A stretch of 64,000 bases of DNA from Planctomycetota bacterium (GTDB taxonomy: Bacteria > Planctomycetota > UBA1135 > UBA2386), in NCBI GenBank assembly GCA_020638655.1, contig JACKIC010000005.1, forward strand, positions 62,001 through 126,000, in the 5' to 3' direction. The position numbers were made by a program, and so were the translations under genes. The notes beneath the pieces were generated by a model that saw nothing but the letters and a program-made list of their open reading frames with translations, was not told the origin of the DNA and did no database searches. This document shows, piece after piece, positions 49,860 to 58,414 of the stretch (positions are counted from its first letter, which is position 1; the number at the start of each line of letters is the position of its first letter).

Positions 49860-49987
49860 CCCGGCGCGACCGGGCCAGCAGTTCTCGCGGTGAGACGTCC
49901 CGGGAGCGATTGCAGGCCTTGCACGTCCCGGCGCACCCCGGTCTGATGCTCGGCCTTCGTCGGCCACCCCCTAACCCGCCGCTATCC

Positions 49988-51205
49988 ATGGACGCCCGCC
50001 TCTTCCTCCTCTCCTGCCTGCTCTGCGGCACCGCCGCGATCGCCCAGAACGGCGAACCCGACAAGACCCCCGCGACCCCGCCCGCCGGCCAGGCCCCGGC
50101 CGGCACGGACCTGGTGGACCAGGACAAGCCGAAGAAGACGGCCGCCGAGGAGATCGCCGAGCTGACCCGCGAGAAGGAGCGCCTCGAGCGCGAGATCGCC
50201 TATGCGCAGGAGCGGGCCAAGAGCGCCAAGGCCGACCTCGCCGCCAAGCTGGGCCGCCGCGGCCAGGAGCTGCACTCGATCAAGTTCGAGTTGCCCAAGC
50301 CGATGGCGATGACGCGGCCGCAGGCCCGGCCGGCGCGCGTCATGAACGACGCCGAACGCGAGTCGAACGGTGCCGACGTGCTCATGGTCGTCAACGGCGT
50401 TCCGGTCATGCGCGGCCAGGTCGAGGAGCTGACCAACTACCTGCAGTCCGCGGGCGCGCCCGGCGACGCCACGGTGTACGCCCAGCGCGTCGCGTTCGAG
50501 CTGCTGCGCACCACATCGGTCGCCGCCGCGTTCCCCGAGAACCCCGCCGAGGGCCAGATGGCGGAAGTGCTCGGCAAGATTCAGCAGGGCGCCAAGGTCA
50601 CCGACCTCGTGGCCCAGGTCGGCACCGTGCCCGGCGCGCAGCCCGACGGCACCGTCGAGGTCACACGCAGCTCGTTCCTCGGCGTCAAGTTCGAGCAGGT
50701 CGCCTTCTCCCTCGAGCCCGGCCAGCACGCGCGGCCCTTCCTGGCGCCGCAGGGCTGGGTGATCCTGCAGGGCCTCGAACGCAAGAAGAACGACGTCGGT
50801 CAGGACATCGCCAAGGTCGCGGCGCTGCTGATCCCGTGGCAAGCCTCGCCCGACGAGCTGCAGGCCGCCCAGAGCGCCGCGGCGACCGGCCAGGTCGACA
50901 TCCTGGTGCGCGACACCGGCGTGCTCGAGATGCTGCCCGCGATCTACCGCCCCCGGATCGCCCCCGTCGGCGACAGCCAGGTCAACAGCCTCACCAACGC
51001 CCTGGCCCGACTCGACGCCGAGATCGCCGAGCTCGAGAAGAAGGACGACCCGACGGCCCAGAAGCGCCTCGAGTCGCTGCGCGCCCAGCGCAACCAGCTC
51101 GTGCAGACCATCGACTCGCTGCGCGATCCCAAGGCCAGGCCCGACGCCGACAAGGTCGAGGGCGACGTGACCAAGGCGCCCGCGCAGAAGCCGGACAAGA
51201 AGTGA
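49988..51205 (+). CDS. SurA-like periplasmic peptidyl-prolyl isomerase
   Basis: 405 residues with signal peptide MDARLFLLSCLLCGTAAIAQ. A coiled-coil at about 52-90 (AAEEIAELTREKERLEREIA) precedes a SurA N-like segment (NGVPVMRGQVEELTNYLQSA) and a parvulin-like domain (KVTDLVAQVGTVPGAQPDGT, FEQVAFSLEPGQHARPFLAP, WVILQGLERKK). A Lys/Glu-rich coil tail ends the chain. Chaperone for outer-membrane proteins is the likely role. The parvulin part is degenerate, so isomerase activity is uncertain. Confidence 0.75.
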   Translation: MDARLFLLSCLLCGTAAIAQNGEPDKTPATPPAGQAPAGTDLVDQDKPKKTAAEEIAELTREKERLEREIAYAQERAKSAKADLAAKLGRRGQELHSIKFELPKPMAMTRPQARPARVMNDAERESNGADVLMVVNGVPVMRGQVEELTNYLQSAGAPGDATVYAQRVAFELLRTTSVAAAFPENPAEGQMAEVLGKIQQGAKVTDLVAQVGTVPGAQPDGTVEVTRSSFLGVKFEQVAFSLEPGQHARPFLAPQGWVILQGLERKKNDVGQDIAKVAALLIPWQASPDELQAAQSAAATGQVDILVRDTGVLEMLPAIYRPRIAPVGDSQVNSLTNALARLDAEIAELEKKDDPTAQKRLESLRAQRNQLVQTIDSLRDPKARPDADKVEGDVTKAPAQKPDKK

Positions 51206-51307
51206 GCCGGACGCCCACCGCGCCGCGGCGCCGGTCGGGCCGAGTGGAGTCGGAGTGAATCACGCGGCGGCCGCCAGGCCGCCGCGCTCGTCAGGATCGA
51301 AGCAACC

Positions 51308-51315
51308 GGGAGGGA
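51308..51315 (+). promoter_or_regulatory. Ribosome binding site of the RdgC-like gene
   Basis: GGGAGGGA five bases before the TTG at 51321; it outweighs the ATG-like GTG at 51255, which lacks one. Confidence 0.7.
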
Positions 51316-51320
51316 CCGCA

Positions 51321-52073
51321 TTGGCAGCCATCCGAAAGAGCGGCGGCGTCGTCACGTATTACTGGCAGGGCAAGATCGCGGATCCGCGCGAAGAGTCCTT
51401 CGCCGAGGCGCTCGGCCAGCGCCGCTTCCGCACCATCGAGACCGCCGCCAGCGAAGAAGTGTCGGTCGGCTGGGTCACGCCCAAGGATCCGACCGGTGAC
51501 TCGTTCACCGCCGAGGACATCGACGGCGGCATCGGCACGTGGCTGCGCATGCGCATCGACAAGAAGTCGCTGCCGATGAAGTGGCTGCAGATCTACCGCG
51601 ACGCGGCCGAGAAGGAGCGCGGCAAGAAGCTGTCGGCGCGCGAGCGCCGCGAGCTCAAGGACGACCTCACCGAGCGGCTGCTGCCGCGCACGCTGCCGGC
51701 CGTCAATCTCGTCGACGCGCTGCTGTTCCACGACCGCCGCACGGTGTTCCTGTTCAGCACCAGCAAGAACGTGCGTGAGGCGTTCACCAAGCTGTTCTTC
51801 GAGACCTTCACGGTGCCGCTCGATCGCGCCGATCCGCTGCGCTGCGCGCTGCTGGCGAAGCTCGGCGACGAGGCCGACGCCGCGCTCGAACGCCTCGAAC
51901 CCGTGCGCTGGCCGCGCGGCGAGGGCAAACCGACGCTGGCGGCACGACCCAGGCCGGTCGCGCGGCCCGAGCCGCTCGAGGTCGAGGCGGCCGAAGTCGA
52001 GGCAGCCGAGGTCGGCGACGGCGGCGGCAGTGTCGGCAGCACCGAAGCCGCACCCTGGGAGGACCAAGAATGA
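51321..52073 (+). CDS. RdgC-like recombination-associated protein, N-terminal part
   Basis: 250 residues. GVVTYYWQGKIADPREESFA, SVGWVTPKDPTGDSF and KLSARERRELKDDLTERLLP match E. coli RdgC (its SLKDEVLHSLLPRAF stretch). TVFLFSTSKNVREAFTKLFF follows the 'CASAKKAEDTLALL' strand. It then ends in a flexible Glu/Ala-rich tail, lacking the C-terminal third of RdgC. It would bind double-stranded DNA as a ring and limit RecA. The next gene (ATGA overlap) supplies a region that fits the missing part. Confidence 0.72.
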   Translation: MAAIRKSGGVVTYYWQGKIADPREESFAEALGQRRFRTIETAASEEVSVGWVTPKDPTGDSFTAEDIDGGIGTWLRMRIDKKSLPMKWLQIYRDAAEKERGKKLSARERRELKDDLTERLLPRTLPAVNLVDALLFHDRRTVFLFSTSKNVREAFTKLFFETFTVPLDRADPLRCALLAKLGDEADAALERLEPVRWPRGEGKPTLAARPRPVARPEPLEVEAAEVEAAEVGDGGGSVGSTEAAPWEDQE

Positions 52074-52588
52074 ACCCGCAGATCGATGGCGTCGATTCCC
52101 ACGGCTTCCTCGGCGAGGAGTTCCTGACCTGGATCTGGTTCCGCTGGGAGACCGACGGTGGCGAGTTCCCGCTGCCGGGCGGCCGCGTCGTCGGCGTCGC
52201 GCTCGACGACTTCCTCACCTTCGCCGCGCCCAGCGACGACGAGACCGAGCAGACGCTGCGGCGCGGCCTGCCGACGCGCACCGCGGAGGCGCGCACGGCC
52301 CTGCGCCAGGGCCACCGTCTGCGCAAGGCGCGGCTGCTGATCGCCGAAGGCGAGCGACAGTGGAACGTGACGCTCGACGCGCCGTCGCTGTCGCTGGCGG
52401 GCGTCAAGCTGCCCGAGGACGCCGAGGAGTGCGAGACCGAAGCCGACCGCACCGCCGACCGCGCCGCCAACTGGCTGGCGCTGCACGAGATCGTGCAGGC
52501 GCTCTACGCGTCGTTCCTGCGCGAGCGCCTGCGGCCCGACTACCTGGGCACGGTCGCCGAACAGCAGGCGCAGTGGATGGCCAGCTAG
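52070..52588 (+). CDS. Probable RdgC C-terminal partner, hypothetical
   Basis: 172 residues. GFLGEEFLTWIWFRWETDGG opens the chain, GVALDDFLTFAAPSDDETEQ and RLLIAEGERQWNVTLDAPSL follow, ending in a helix HEIVQALYASFLRERLRPDY. I recall adjacent 'FLGREFLTWLW' proteins next to rdgC-like genes in other delta-type bacteria, but cannot check. It could be the C-terminal half of a split RdgC or a distinct partner. ATGA overlap with the preceding gene. Confidence 0.55.
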   Translation: MNPQIDGVDSHGFLGEEFLTWIWFRWETDGGEFPLPGGRVVGVALDDFLTFAAPSDDETEQTLRRGLPTRTAEARTALRQGHRLRKARLLIAEGERQWNVTLDAPSLSLAGVKLPEDAEECETEADRTADRAANWLALHEIVQALYASFLRERLRPDYLGTVAEQQAQWMAS

Positions 52589-52600
52589 TCGCCGCCGCGC

Positions 52601-54229
52601 TCAGCGGCGCGCGGTGATCAAGCCCGTGCCCGCGTTGCTGACCGTCCAGCCCAGCGTGTTCGCGGCCGCGTCGAGCACCAGCGCCTGCTGCGAGAACTCG
52701 ATGCCCGACAGGCCGAGCGCCATCGGGATCGCGAACGCCGACACGGCGCGCCCCTGCGCGTCGGTGATCATCAGCCCGGTGATCAGCGGGTCGACCTCGA
52801 TCATGCAACCCGGCGCGCCGAGCGCCTGCAGGCTGTACGGCAGCGGCAGCTGATTGCTGGCCAAGGTGCGGCTGAAGCCGGCGAACGGGATCACCAGCGT
52901 GCTCCCGGGGCAGTTGCCGAGGTCGGCGACCATCGTCGTGCCGAGCATCGGCAGCTCCCAGTCGCGCACGTTCCAGCGCGGCGCCAGCTGGTTGCTGCCG
53001 ACGCAGCCGCCCGCGAAGTTGTGGTAGAGCGCGCTGTCGTTGCAGGTGAGCCGCACCAGATAGGTGCCGGCCTGGGTCGCGTTCGAGCCGACGACCTCGG
53101 CGTAGTAGTTGCCCGCGGGCAGCCAGATCGACAGGCGCGACAGGCGGTCGTAGTAGTCGTCGTTGTCGGTGGCGAGCAGCGTGCTGCTCGTGTCGTAGAG
53201 GTTCAGCACCGAGTTCTGGATCGGCAGGCCGGTCGCCGTGTACTCGCCGCCCCACACGGTCAGGTCGACGAACGTGTCCGCGGTCAGCTGGAACTGCCAC
53301 CAGTCGCTGTCGCCCGCGGTGATCTCGCCGAGGCCGGGCACGCCGCAGCCGAACACGCTGGGCGAGCCGCTGATCAGCGGGTCGCCGTTGGGCTCGGGCG
53401 ACTCGGCCAGGGTCACCGAGGCGTCGAGCTGGTCGAGGCGCAGCGTGTAGGTGCCCGCGTTGGCGCCGCCGTAACCCTGCACGTCGGCGAAGTAGGCCCC
53501 GGGCTGCAGCGTCGCGGTGATCAGCGACCACGCGCCGGGCGCGTCGTCGTCGTCGAACTCGAGCTGGGCACCGGTCGCGTCGCGCAGGTACAGGATCGTG
53601 TCGTTGCTGGTCGACCCCGAGAGGCCTCGGCCCGTCTCGATGCGCACCGCGGTCGGCGCGGTCACGACGAAGCTCCACCAGTCGGAATCGCCGGTGCCCA
53701 GCGAACCCTCGCCGAGCGCCCCGAGCGCGATCGGCGTCGGCGTGCCGACTCCCAGCGGGCCGTTGGGTTCGGCGCCCTCGGCGACGCGCACGTCGGGCGC
53801 GCCGTTCGGGTCGCACTGCAGGTCGAGTGAGTAGGGCCCGGTGTCGTTGCCGTAGCCGCGCACCATCACCACGTAGTTGCCGGCCGGCAGCCAGGCCGAG
53901 ATCGCCGACATCCAGCTGCGGTCCTCGTCGTCGTTGACGGCGATCAGGTCGAGCGTGGCGTTGTTCGCGTGCAGTTCCATGACCGTGTCGGTGAGCACGC
54001 TGTCACGCCCGGTGCCGGCGACGAGCTGCACGCGCCCCGCGTTGGCCATCGTGAACGAGTACCAATCGAGGTCGCCGGCGTAGTTGACGATGCCTTCGAC
54101 GTGCAGGCCACAGCCGACGGCGGTCGCCTGCGCCGGCGAATCGTTGGGTTCGACTTCGTTGGTCACCTGGGCGAGCAGGCAGGGCGCGAGCAGACCGAAC
54201 GCGAGGACGGCGAGAGTGCTGTTGTGCAT
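52601..54229 (-). CDS. Secreted protein with three PPC-like domains
   Basis: 542 residues with signal peptide MHNSTLAVLAFGLLAPCLLA. Three to four repeats of the bacterial pre-peptidase C-terminal (PPC) type: EVEPNDSPAQATAVGCGLHV, DSDWWSFVVTAPTAVRIETG, GDSDWWQFQLTADTFVDLTV, and strands LDWYSFTMANAGRVQLVAGT and TGPYSLDL. The DSDWW/LDWY (F/S)F pattern is diagnostic. The C-terminus (ALGAPGCMIEVDPLITGLMI to NTLGWTVSNAGTGLI) is the shared module. PPC domains are usually appended to secreted proteases or glycosidases, but none is attached here. GGAG seven bases before the ATG. Confidence 0.82.
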   Translation of the reverse strand: MHNSTLAVLAFGLLAPCLLAQVTNEVEPNDSPAQATAVGCGLHVEGIVNYAGDLDWYSFTMANAGRVQLVAGTGRDSVLTDTVMELHANNATLDLIAVNDDEDRSWMSAISAWLPAGNYVVMVRGYGNDTGPYSLDLQCDPNGAPDVRVAEGAEPNGPLGVGTPTPIALGALGEGSLGTGDSDWWSFVVTAPTAVRIETGRGLSGSTSNDTILYLRDATGAQLEFDDDDAPGAWSLITATLQPGAYFADVQGYGGANAGTYTLRLDQLDASVTLAESPEPNGDPLISGSPSVFGCGVPGLGEITAGDSDWWQFQLTADTFVDLTVWGGEYTATGLPIQNSVLNLYDTSSTLLATDNDDYYDRLSRLSIWLPAGNYYAEVVGSNATQAGTYLVRLTCNDSALYHNFAGGCVGSNQLAPRWNVRDWELPMLGTTMVADLGNCPGSTLVIPFAGFSRTLASNQLPLPYSLQALGAPGCMIEVDPLITGLMITDAQGRAVSAFAIPMALGLSGIEFSQQALVLDAAANTLGWTVSNAGTGLITARR

Positions 54230-54301
54230 GTTGGACTCCGGTGCGAGAACGGCGACGAGGTTCGCCGCGCGTACGAAGGCCGGGTCAAGCACAGGGCAAT
54301 C

Positions 54302-55111
54302 TCAGCCCGGACGACGCGTTCTCCCGAACGTGCGCGGCCAGGCAAGGGTAACCACGATGGCGAGCACCGCCACGACCTCCTTGACGCTGCCGAACATCAC
54401 GGTGCCGGGCAACAGCGCCGGTGCATTGGCCAGCGCATGCACCCCGACGCACCACCACAGGTTGCGCGTTCGCAGGTACATCCAGCCGAACAGCACGCCG
54501 CCGGCCCACAGCTGCAGCAGGTCGACGCCGACGTCGGCGATGCCGTGGTACGTGCCCAGGTAGATCCGGTTGGGCACGTGCGGCAGGGCGAACAGCAGCG
54601 CCGCGGCGGCCGTCGCCACCAGGCTCGCCGGGATGCGCATCCAGCCGCGCCCGCGCAGCACCCACAGGAACTGCACCACGAAGAAACCGCGGAACACCGT
54701 CTCCTCGAGCAGCGCGACACCGAACAGTTGGCCGAGCAGCTGCCGCGGGTCGTCCGAGGGCAGGCGGTACGGATCGAACAGGATGGGTTCCGGCCACAAG
54801 GCCACGAACGCCTGCAACAGCAGCCACACGGTCGCGGTGGCGAGCACCGCCGCGACGAGCCCCTGGCGCCGCCATCCGCAGTCGCCGAACTTCACGCCGG
54901 CGGCGCGCATCGCCACCAGGAACAGGCTCAGCGCCGGCAGCGAGACCTGCAGCGCCGGGTCGATCCAGCCGCCGCTGACGTGCCACAGCGGTTCGTAGAG
55001 CCCGCGCGGCGCGAACCACAGGTTGACGAGCAGGCTCCATGCATTGACGCCCGCGAACACCGCCGCGCGAAGCCAGCCGGGCGTCGAACGCTCCTCGTCG
55101 GGCGCGTTCAT
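54302..55111 (-). CDS. CPBP-family intramembrane metalloprotease
   Basis: 269 residues with six or seven hydrophobic segments. The CPBP (Rce1/abortive-infection) motifs are LLEETVFRGFFVV (E136-E137-x3-R141), FALPHV with a metal His, and VGVHALANAPA with the second His. It would cleave or process peptides inside the membrane. Start at 55111 overlaps the B3/B4-protein stop as ATGA. Last gene of a three-gene operon. Confidence 0.88.
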   Translation of the reverse strand: MNAPDEERSTPGWLRAAVFAGVNAWSLLVNLWFAPRGLYEPLWHVSGGWIDPALQVSLPALSLFLVAMRAAGVKFGDCGWRRQGLVAAVLATATVWLLLQAFVALWPEPILFDPYRLPSDDPRQLLGQLFGVALLEETVFRGFFVVQFLWVLRGRGWMRIPASLVATAAAALLFALPHVPNRIYLGTYHGIADVGVDLLQLWAGGVLFGWMYLRTRNLWWCVGVHALANAPALLPGTVMFGSVKEVVAVLAIVVTLAWPRTFGRTRRPG

Positions 55112-55746
55112 CGCGGCGCGCGCGACGTCACCGCTGCGCCCAGACGCCCGAACCACTGCGCGACGTGGTCCGCGGTGGCGCGCGCGTGCGCGCCACCCTC
55201 GAAGTGCGGCGCCCACACGAGCACCAGCACCTCGCGCGTCGCGCCGTCGGTCTTGGTGCGCTGCGCGTCCTTCACGGCATTCGCGCACGGGCCGTCGGCG
55301 TCACACAGACACAGCAGCCCACCGACGTCGATCTCCTGCCCGCCGCGGTTGAAGACGAAGCTGGTGCCCGCCGGTGGCCGGCGCACCACGAGCGGCGCGC
55401 GCGCCCTGCCGAGGTCGACGACGCTGATCGGCAGGCCGCTGTGCAGCGACGCCGCGTTGCCGACGTCGACGACGGCGTTGATGCTGCCGAGACGCCCGTC
55501 CTGCGCGGCCCCAACGAGATACTCCGACGACGGCTTGCCGCGCCCCGTGGGCTTGTAGCCGTGACCGCGCAGCAGGTCGCGCACGGCGTCGCGCAGACCG
55601 TCGGGCGCGGAGAGCGGGGCATCGACATCGGCGCGCAGCAGTTCGACGAGCCACGGCGGCGACGGCAGTTCCTCGAGCGGCGCGGGCAGGCGCACCACCA
55701 GCGTCTGCAGGTCGAGCTGCGGCGCGTCTTCGCTCGGCACGTTCAT
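55108..55746 (-). CDS. B3/B4 domain (PheT-type editing) protein, freestanding
   Basis: 212 residues. GRGKPSSEYLVGAAQDGRLG, VVDVGNAASLHSGLPISVVD and FVFNRGGQEIDVGGLLCLCD are hallmark motifs of B3/B4 domains, the editing domain of phenylalanyl-tRNA synthetase beta; KDAQRTKTDGATREVLVLVW also fits. Stand-alone B3/B4 proteins are thought to deacylate mischarged tRNA. In this operon it lies between a lipoprotein and a membrane protease, both overlapping by 4 bases, an odd setting for a tRNA-editing factor. Confidence 0.85.
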   Translation of the reverse strand: MNVPSEDAPQLDLQTLVVRLPAPLEELPSPPWLVELLRADVDAPLSAPDGLRDAVRDLLRGHGYKPTGRGKPSSEYLVGAAQDGRLGSINAVVDVGNAASLHSGLPISVVDLGRARAPLVVRRPPAGTSFVFNRGGQEIDVGGLLCLCDADGPCANAVKDAQRTKTDGATREVLVLVWAPHFEGGAHARATADHVAQWFGRLGAAVTSRAPR

Positions 55747-56387
55747 CGCTGCGCGATCGGCAGGTGATCGCACGCGAGCCGATGCAGGCTCCGCACGAGG
55801 TCGGTCAGGTCGCGGAAGTGCACCGGCGCGCCGCCGCCGATCGGCGCCGTGCGCAACGCGTCGTCGTAACGCGCCATCGGATCGTCGTCGTCGCGGCGCT
55901 GCCGGCGCCAACCGCCGTCGTGGTCGTACTGCCACAGCAGGCCGTGCCCGCGCGTCGACCACAGGCGCCACGACATGGTCCAGGTGGCACCGTCCCACGG
56001 CCGTTCGTCAGCGTCGAAACGCGGCGCGTGCAGCACCAGCACCGCATCGGCAGACAGCGCCTTGCCGACCGCGGCCGCATCGAGCGGCGCACCGTCGGCG
56101 CCGAGCCCGACGTTGGCGTCGGTGAGCAACTCGCGCCCGACGGCCAGCGACGGCACGGCGTAGCCCCTGGCGCGCACGGCGGCGTCGAGCCCCGCGAGCA
56201 ACCGTTCGCCGGCCACCCCAGGATCGCCGACGACGACGGGCCAGATCGCGACGCGCTCGGGGCTCGGCCCGTGCAGCGGCGTCGGCTCGGGCGGCGCAGG
56301 CGGCACCAGCGACGCGCAGCCGGAGATGAGCAGCGCGGCGACTGCGGCCCAGGGCACGAGACGCGGCAGTTGATCCCTCGAGTCCAT
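55743..56387 (-). CDS. Lipoprotein, GNA1162/DUF799-like
   Basis: 214 residues with lipobox LLISGC (MDSRDQLPRLVPWAAVAALL). Mature part: RVAIWPVVVGDPGVAGERLL, ARGYAVPSLAVGRELLTDAN, AVGKALSADAVLVLHAPRF and WSTRGHGLLWQYDHDGGWRR. The order (AIxPxxxxD, RGYxVxP, LxADAVL) resembles DUF799 / GNA1162 lipoproteins. Outer-membrane location is likely. First gene of the three-gene operon. Confidence 0.62.
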   Translation of the reverse strand: MDSRDQLPRLVPWAAVAALLISGCASLVPPAPPEPTPLHGPSPERVAIWPVVVGDPGVAGERLLAGLDAAVRARGYAVPSLAVGRELLTDANVGLGADGAPLDAAAVGKALSADAVLVLHAPRFDADERPWDGATWTMSWRLWSTRGHGLLWQYDHDGGWRRQRRDDDDPMARYDDALRTAPIGGGAPVHFRDLTDLVRSLHRLACDHLPIAQR

Positions 56388-56485
56388 GGCAGAGGCGCAT
56401 GTCTACGCCCTCGGGGCTCCCCGCGCGAGCGCCAGCACGCCCGACGAAGGGCGACCCCGCCGGCCCCCTTCGTTACCCTGGGCCG

Positions 56486-57784
56486 ATGCCCAAGCTCGCG
56501 ATGCACTGGTGGATCCTGATCGGGCTCGTCGCCGGCGTGGCCTACGGCTACGTCGCGGCCCTGACGGGACACACGGCACACGTCCTGGACTTCATCGCCC
56601 CGATCGGGCGGCTGTTCCTGAACCTGCTGAAGATGATCGCGGTGCCGCTGGTGCTGTTCTCGCTCGTCGCCGGCGTCGCCAGCCTCAACGACTCGAGCAA
56701 GCTCGGCCGCATCGGCGGCAAGGCGATCGCCCTCTACCTGGGCACCACCGCGGTCGCGATCGCGATCGGGCTGGTGGTCGTCAACCTGTTCGGCCCCGGG
56801 CAGGGCCTCGCGACCGAGACGCGCGAGAAGCTACTGGCCGCCTACGGCGAAGCTGCCACCGAGAAGGCGGCGAGCGCCGCGCAGGTCAGCATCGTCGACC
56901 AGCTGATCGACATCGTGCCAACCAACCCGTTCGGCGCGCTCGCCGACGCGCAGATGCTGCAGGTGGTGTTCTTCGCGCTGATGCTCGGCATCGCCCTCAC
57001 CCGGCTGTCGCGCCGCGTCGAAGGCACCGCGCACGTGATCAAGGTGTTCCAGCTGCTCAGCGACGCGATCATCGAGATGGTCCAGGTGATCATGAAGATC
57101 GCGCCGCTCGGCGTCTTCGCGATGCTGGCGGGCGTGGTCGCCGACCTCGGCAAGGACCCCGGCGCGCTCGGCGATCTGCTGAGCAGCCTCGGCGGCTACA
57201 TGGCGACCGTCGTGATCGCGCTGCTGGTGCACTACCTGGTGGTCTACAGCGTGCTGATCAAGGTGTTCACCAAGGTGCCCTGGTCGCGCTTCGCCAAGGC
57301 GATGATCCCCGCGCAGCTGCTGGCGTTCAGCTCGAGCTCGAGCGCCGCGACGCTGCCGGTGACGATCCGCTGCGTCGAACAGGGCGTCGGCGTCGACGAG
57401 GAGGTGTCGAGCTTCGTGCTGCCGCTCGGCGCGACCATCAACATGGACGGCACCGGCCTGTACCAGGGCGTGGCGGCGGTGTTCATCGCCAACGCGCTCG
57501 GCCTGCCGCTCGACTTCGGCCAGCAGCTGATGATCGTGCTGACCGCGGCACTGGCCTCGATCGGCACGGCGGCGGTGCCCGGCGTCGGCATCGTCATGCT
57601 CGTGATCGTGCTCAAGCAGGTCGGCCTGCCCGAAGCCGGCATCGGCCTGATCCTCGCCGTGGACCGACCGCTCGACATGTGCCGCACGGTGCTCAACGTC
57701 ACCGGCGACGCCACCGTCGCGACCGTCGTCGCCAGCAGCGAAGGGCTCGTGCACGAGGGCGAACGACACCATCCGGCGGCGTGA
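56486..57784 (+). CDS. Dicarboxylate/amino acid:cation symporter (DAACS)
   Basis: 432 residues. The serine-rich hairpin SSSSSAATLPVTIRCVEQ, the TM7 motif ATINMDGTGLYQGV, IGTAAVPGVGIVM (second hairpin) and DRPLDMCRTVLNVTGD (TM8) identify the GltP/DctA fold. It imports glutamate, aspartate or C4-dicarboxylates with Na+ or H+. The Asp and Thr/Asn in the last motif allow either. About eight spans. ATG at 56486 is chosen since the transmembrane part starts directly after it. Confidence 0.93.
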   Translation: MPKLAMHWWILIGLVAGVAYGYVAALTGHTAHVLDFIAPIGRLFLNLLKMIAVPLVLFSLVAGVASLNDSSKLGRIGGKAIALYLGTTAVAIAIGLVVVNLFGPGQGLATETREKLLAAYGEAATEKAASAAQVSIVDQLIDIVPTNPFGALADAQMLQVVFFALMLGIALTRLSRRVEGTAHVIKVFQLLSDAIIEMVQVIMKIAPLGVFAMLAGVVADLGKDPGALGDLLSSLGGYMATVVIALLVHYLVVYSVLIKVFTKVPWSRFAKAMIPAQLLAFSSSSSAATLPVTIRCVEQGVGVDEEVSSFVLPLGATINMDGTGLYQGVAAVFIANALGLPLDFGQQLMIVLTAALASIGTAAVPGVGIVMLVIVLKQVGLPEAGIGLILAVDRPLDMCRTVLNVTGDATVATVVASSEGLVHEGERHHPAA

Positions 57785-57787
57785 TCG

Positions 57788-58285
57788 ATGCCCGCCCTTG
57801 ACGCTGCGCACCCCAATGCGGACAGTGCGCCGCCGATGCCCGCCGCGCCCCGTAGCCACCGCACGCTGTCCGCCATGGTCTGGCTGGCGCTCACGGTCCT
57901 GGCGCTGGGCCTGCCGCAGGTGCTGATCGTGTGCCACGGCCACGACGGCTCGGTGCATCTCGAGTTCTGGCACGACCCAGCCGATTGCTGCCACCCGCAG
58001 GAACGGGCGCACGCAGCAGAGCATGCGCACGAGCATGACCACCAGCAGCCGGGCGCCGAGCGCGCGCCGGGCTGCGAGCACGAGCACCTCGCGATCGGCC
58101 CGCTGCGCACGTCGCGCCCCGCCGCGACGAAGCTGCCGCCGCTGCAGTTCGCGGCGTGGTTGCCGGTGCCGCCGCGCGCGCCGACGCTGGCGCACGCCGA
58201 ACCCGTCGCGCAACCGCCCAGCACCGGGCCGCCGCCGACAGCCGCGTTGCTGCGACAGCTCGCTGCGACGCACTTGCTGCTGTAG
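57788..58285 (+). CDS. His-rich membrane-anchored protein beside metal efflux genes
   Basis: 165 residues. One span (AMVWLALTVLALGLPQVLIV) followed by a His/Cys-rich stretch, CHGHDGSVHLEFWHDPADCC then HPQERAHAAEHAHEHDHQQP and CEHEHL. It then ends in a Pro/Ala-rich tail. It begins 3 bases after the symporter stop, but its position in front of the CusCBA-type genes suggests metal buffering or sensing in the periplasm. No established family. Confidence 0.65.
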   Translation: MPALDAAHPNADSAPPMPAAPRSHRTLSAMVWLALTVLALGLPQVLIVCHGHDGSVHLEFWHDPADCCHPQERAHAAEHAHEHDHQQPGAERAPGCEHEHLAIGPLRTSRPAATKLPPLQFAAWLPVPPRAPTLAHAEPVAQPPSTGPPPTAALLRQLAATHLLL

Positions 58286-58414
58286 CTCCGTTTCGCCGGA
58301 TGCGCCGCCGCCGCGGCGAGGCCCCGTCCTCGCCCGCGATCGGCCGGCGCCGTGTCGGTCTGCGCCCTGCGTGTGCGGACCTGCCCCGCAGCGAAACGTC
58401 CGAGCCTGTCCGCA

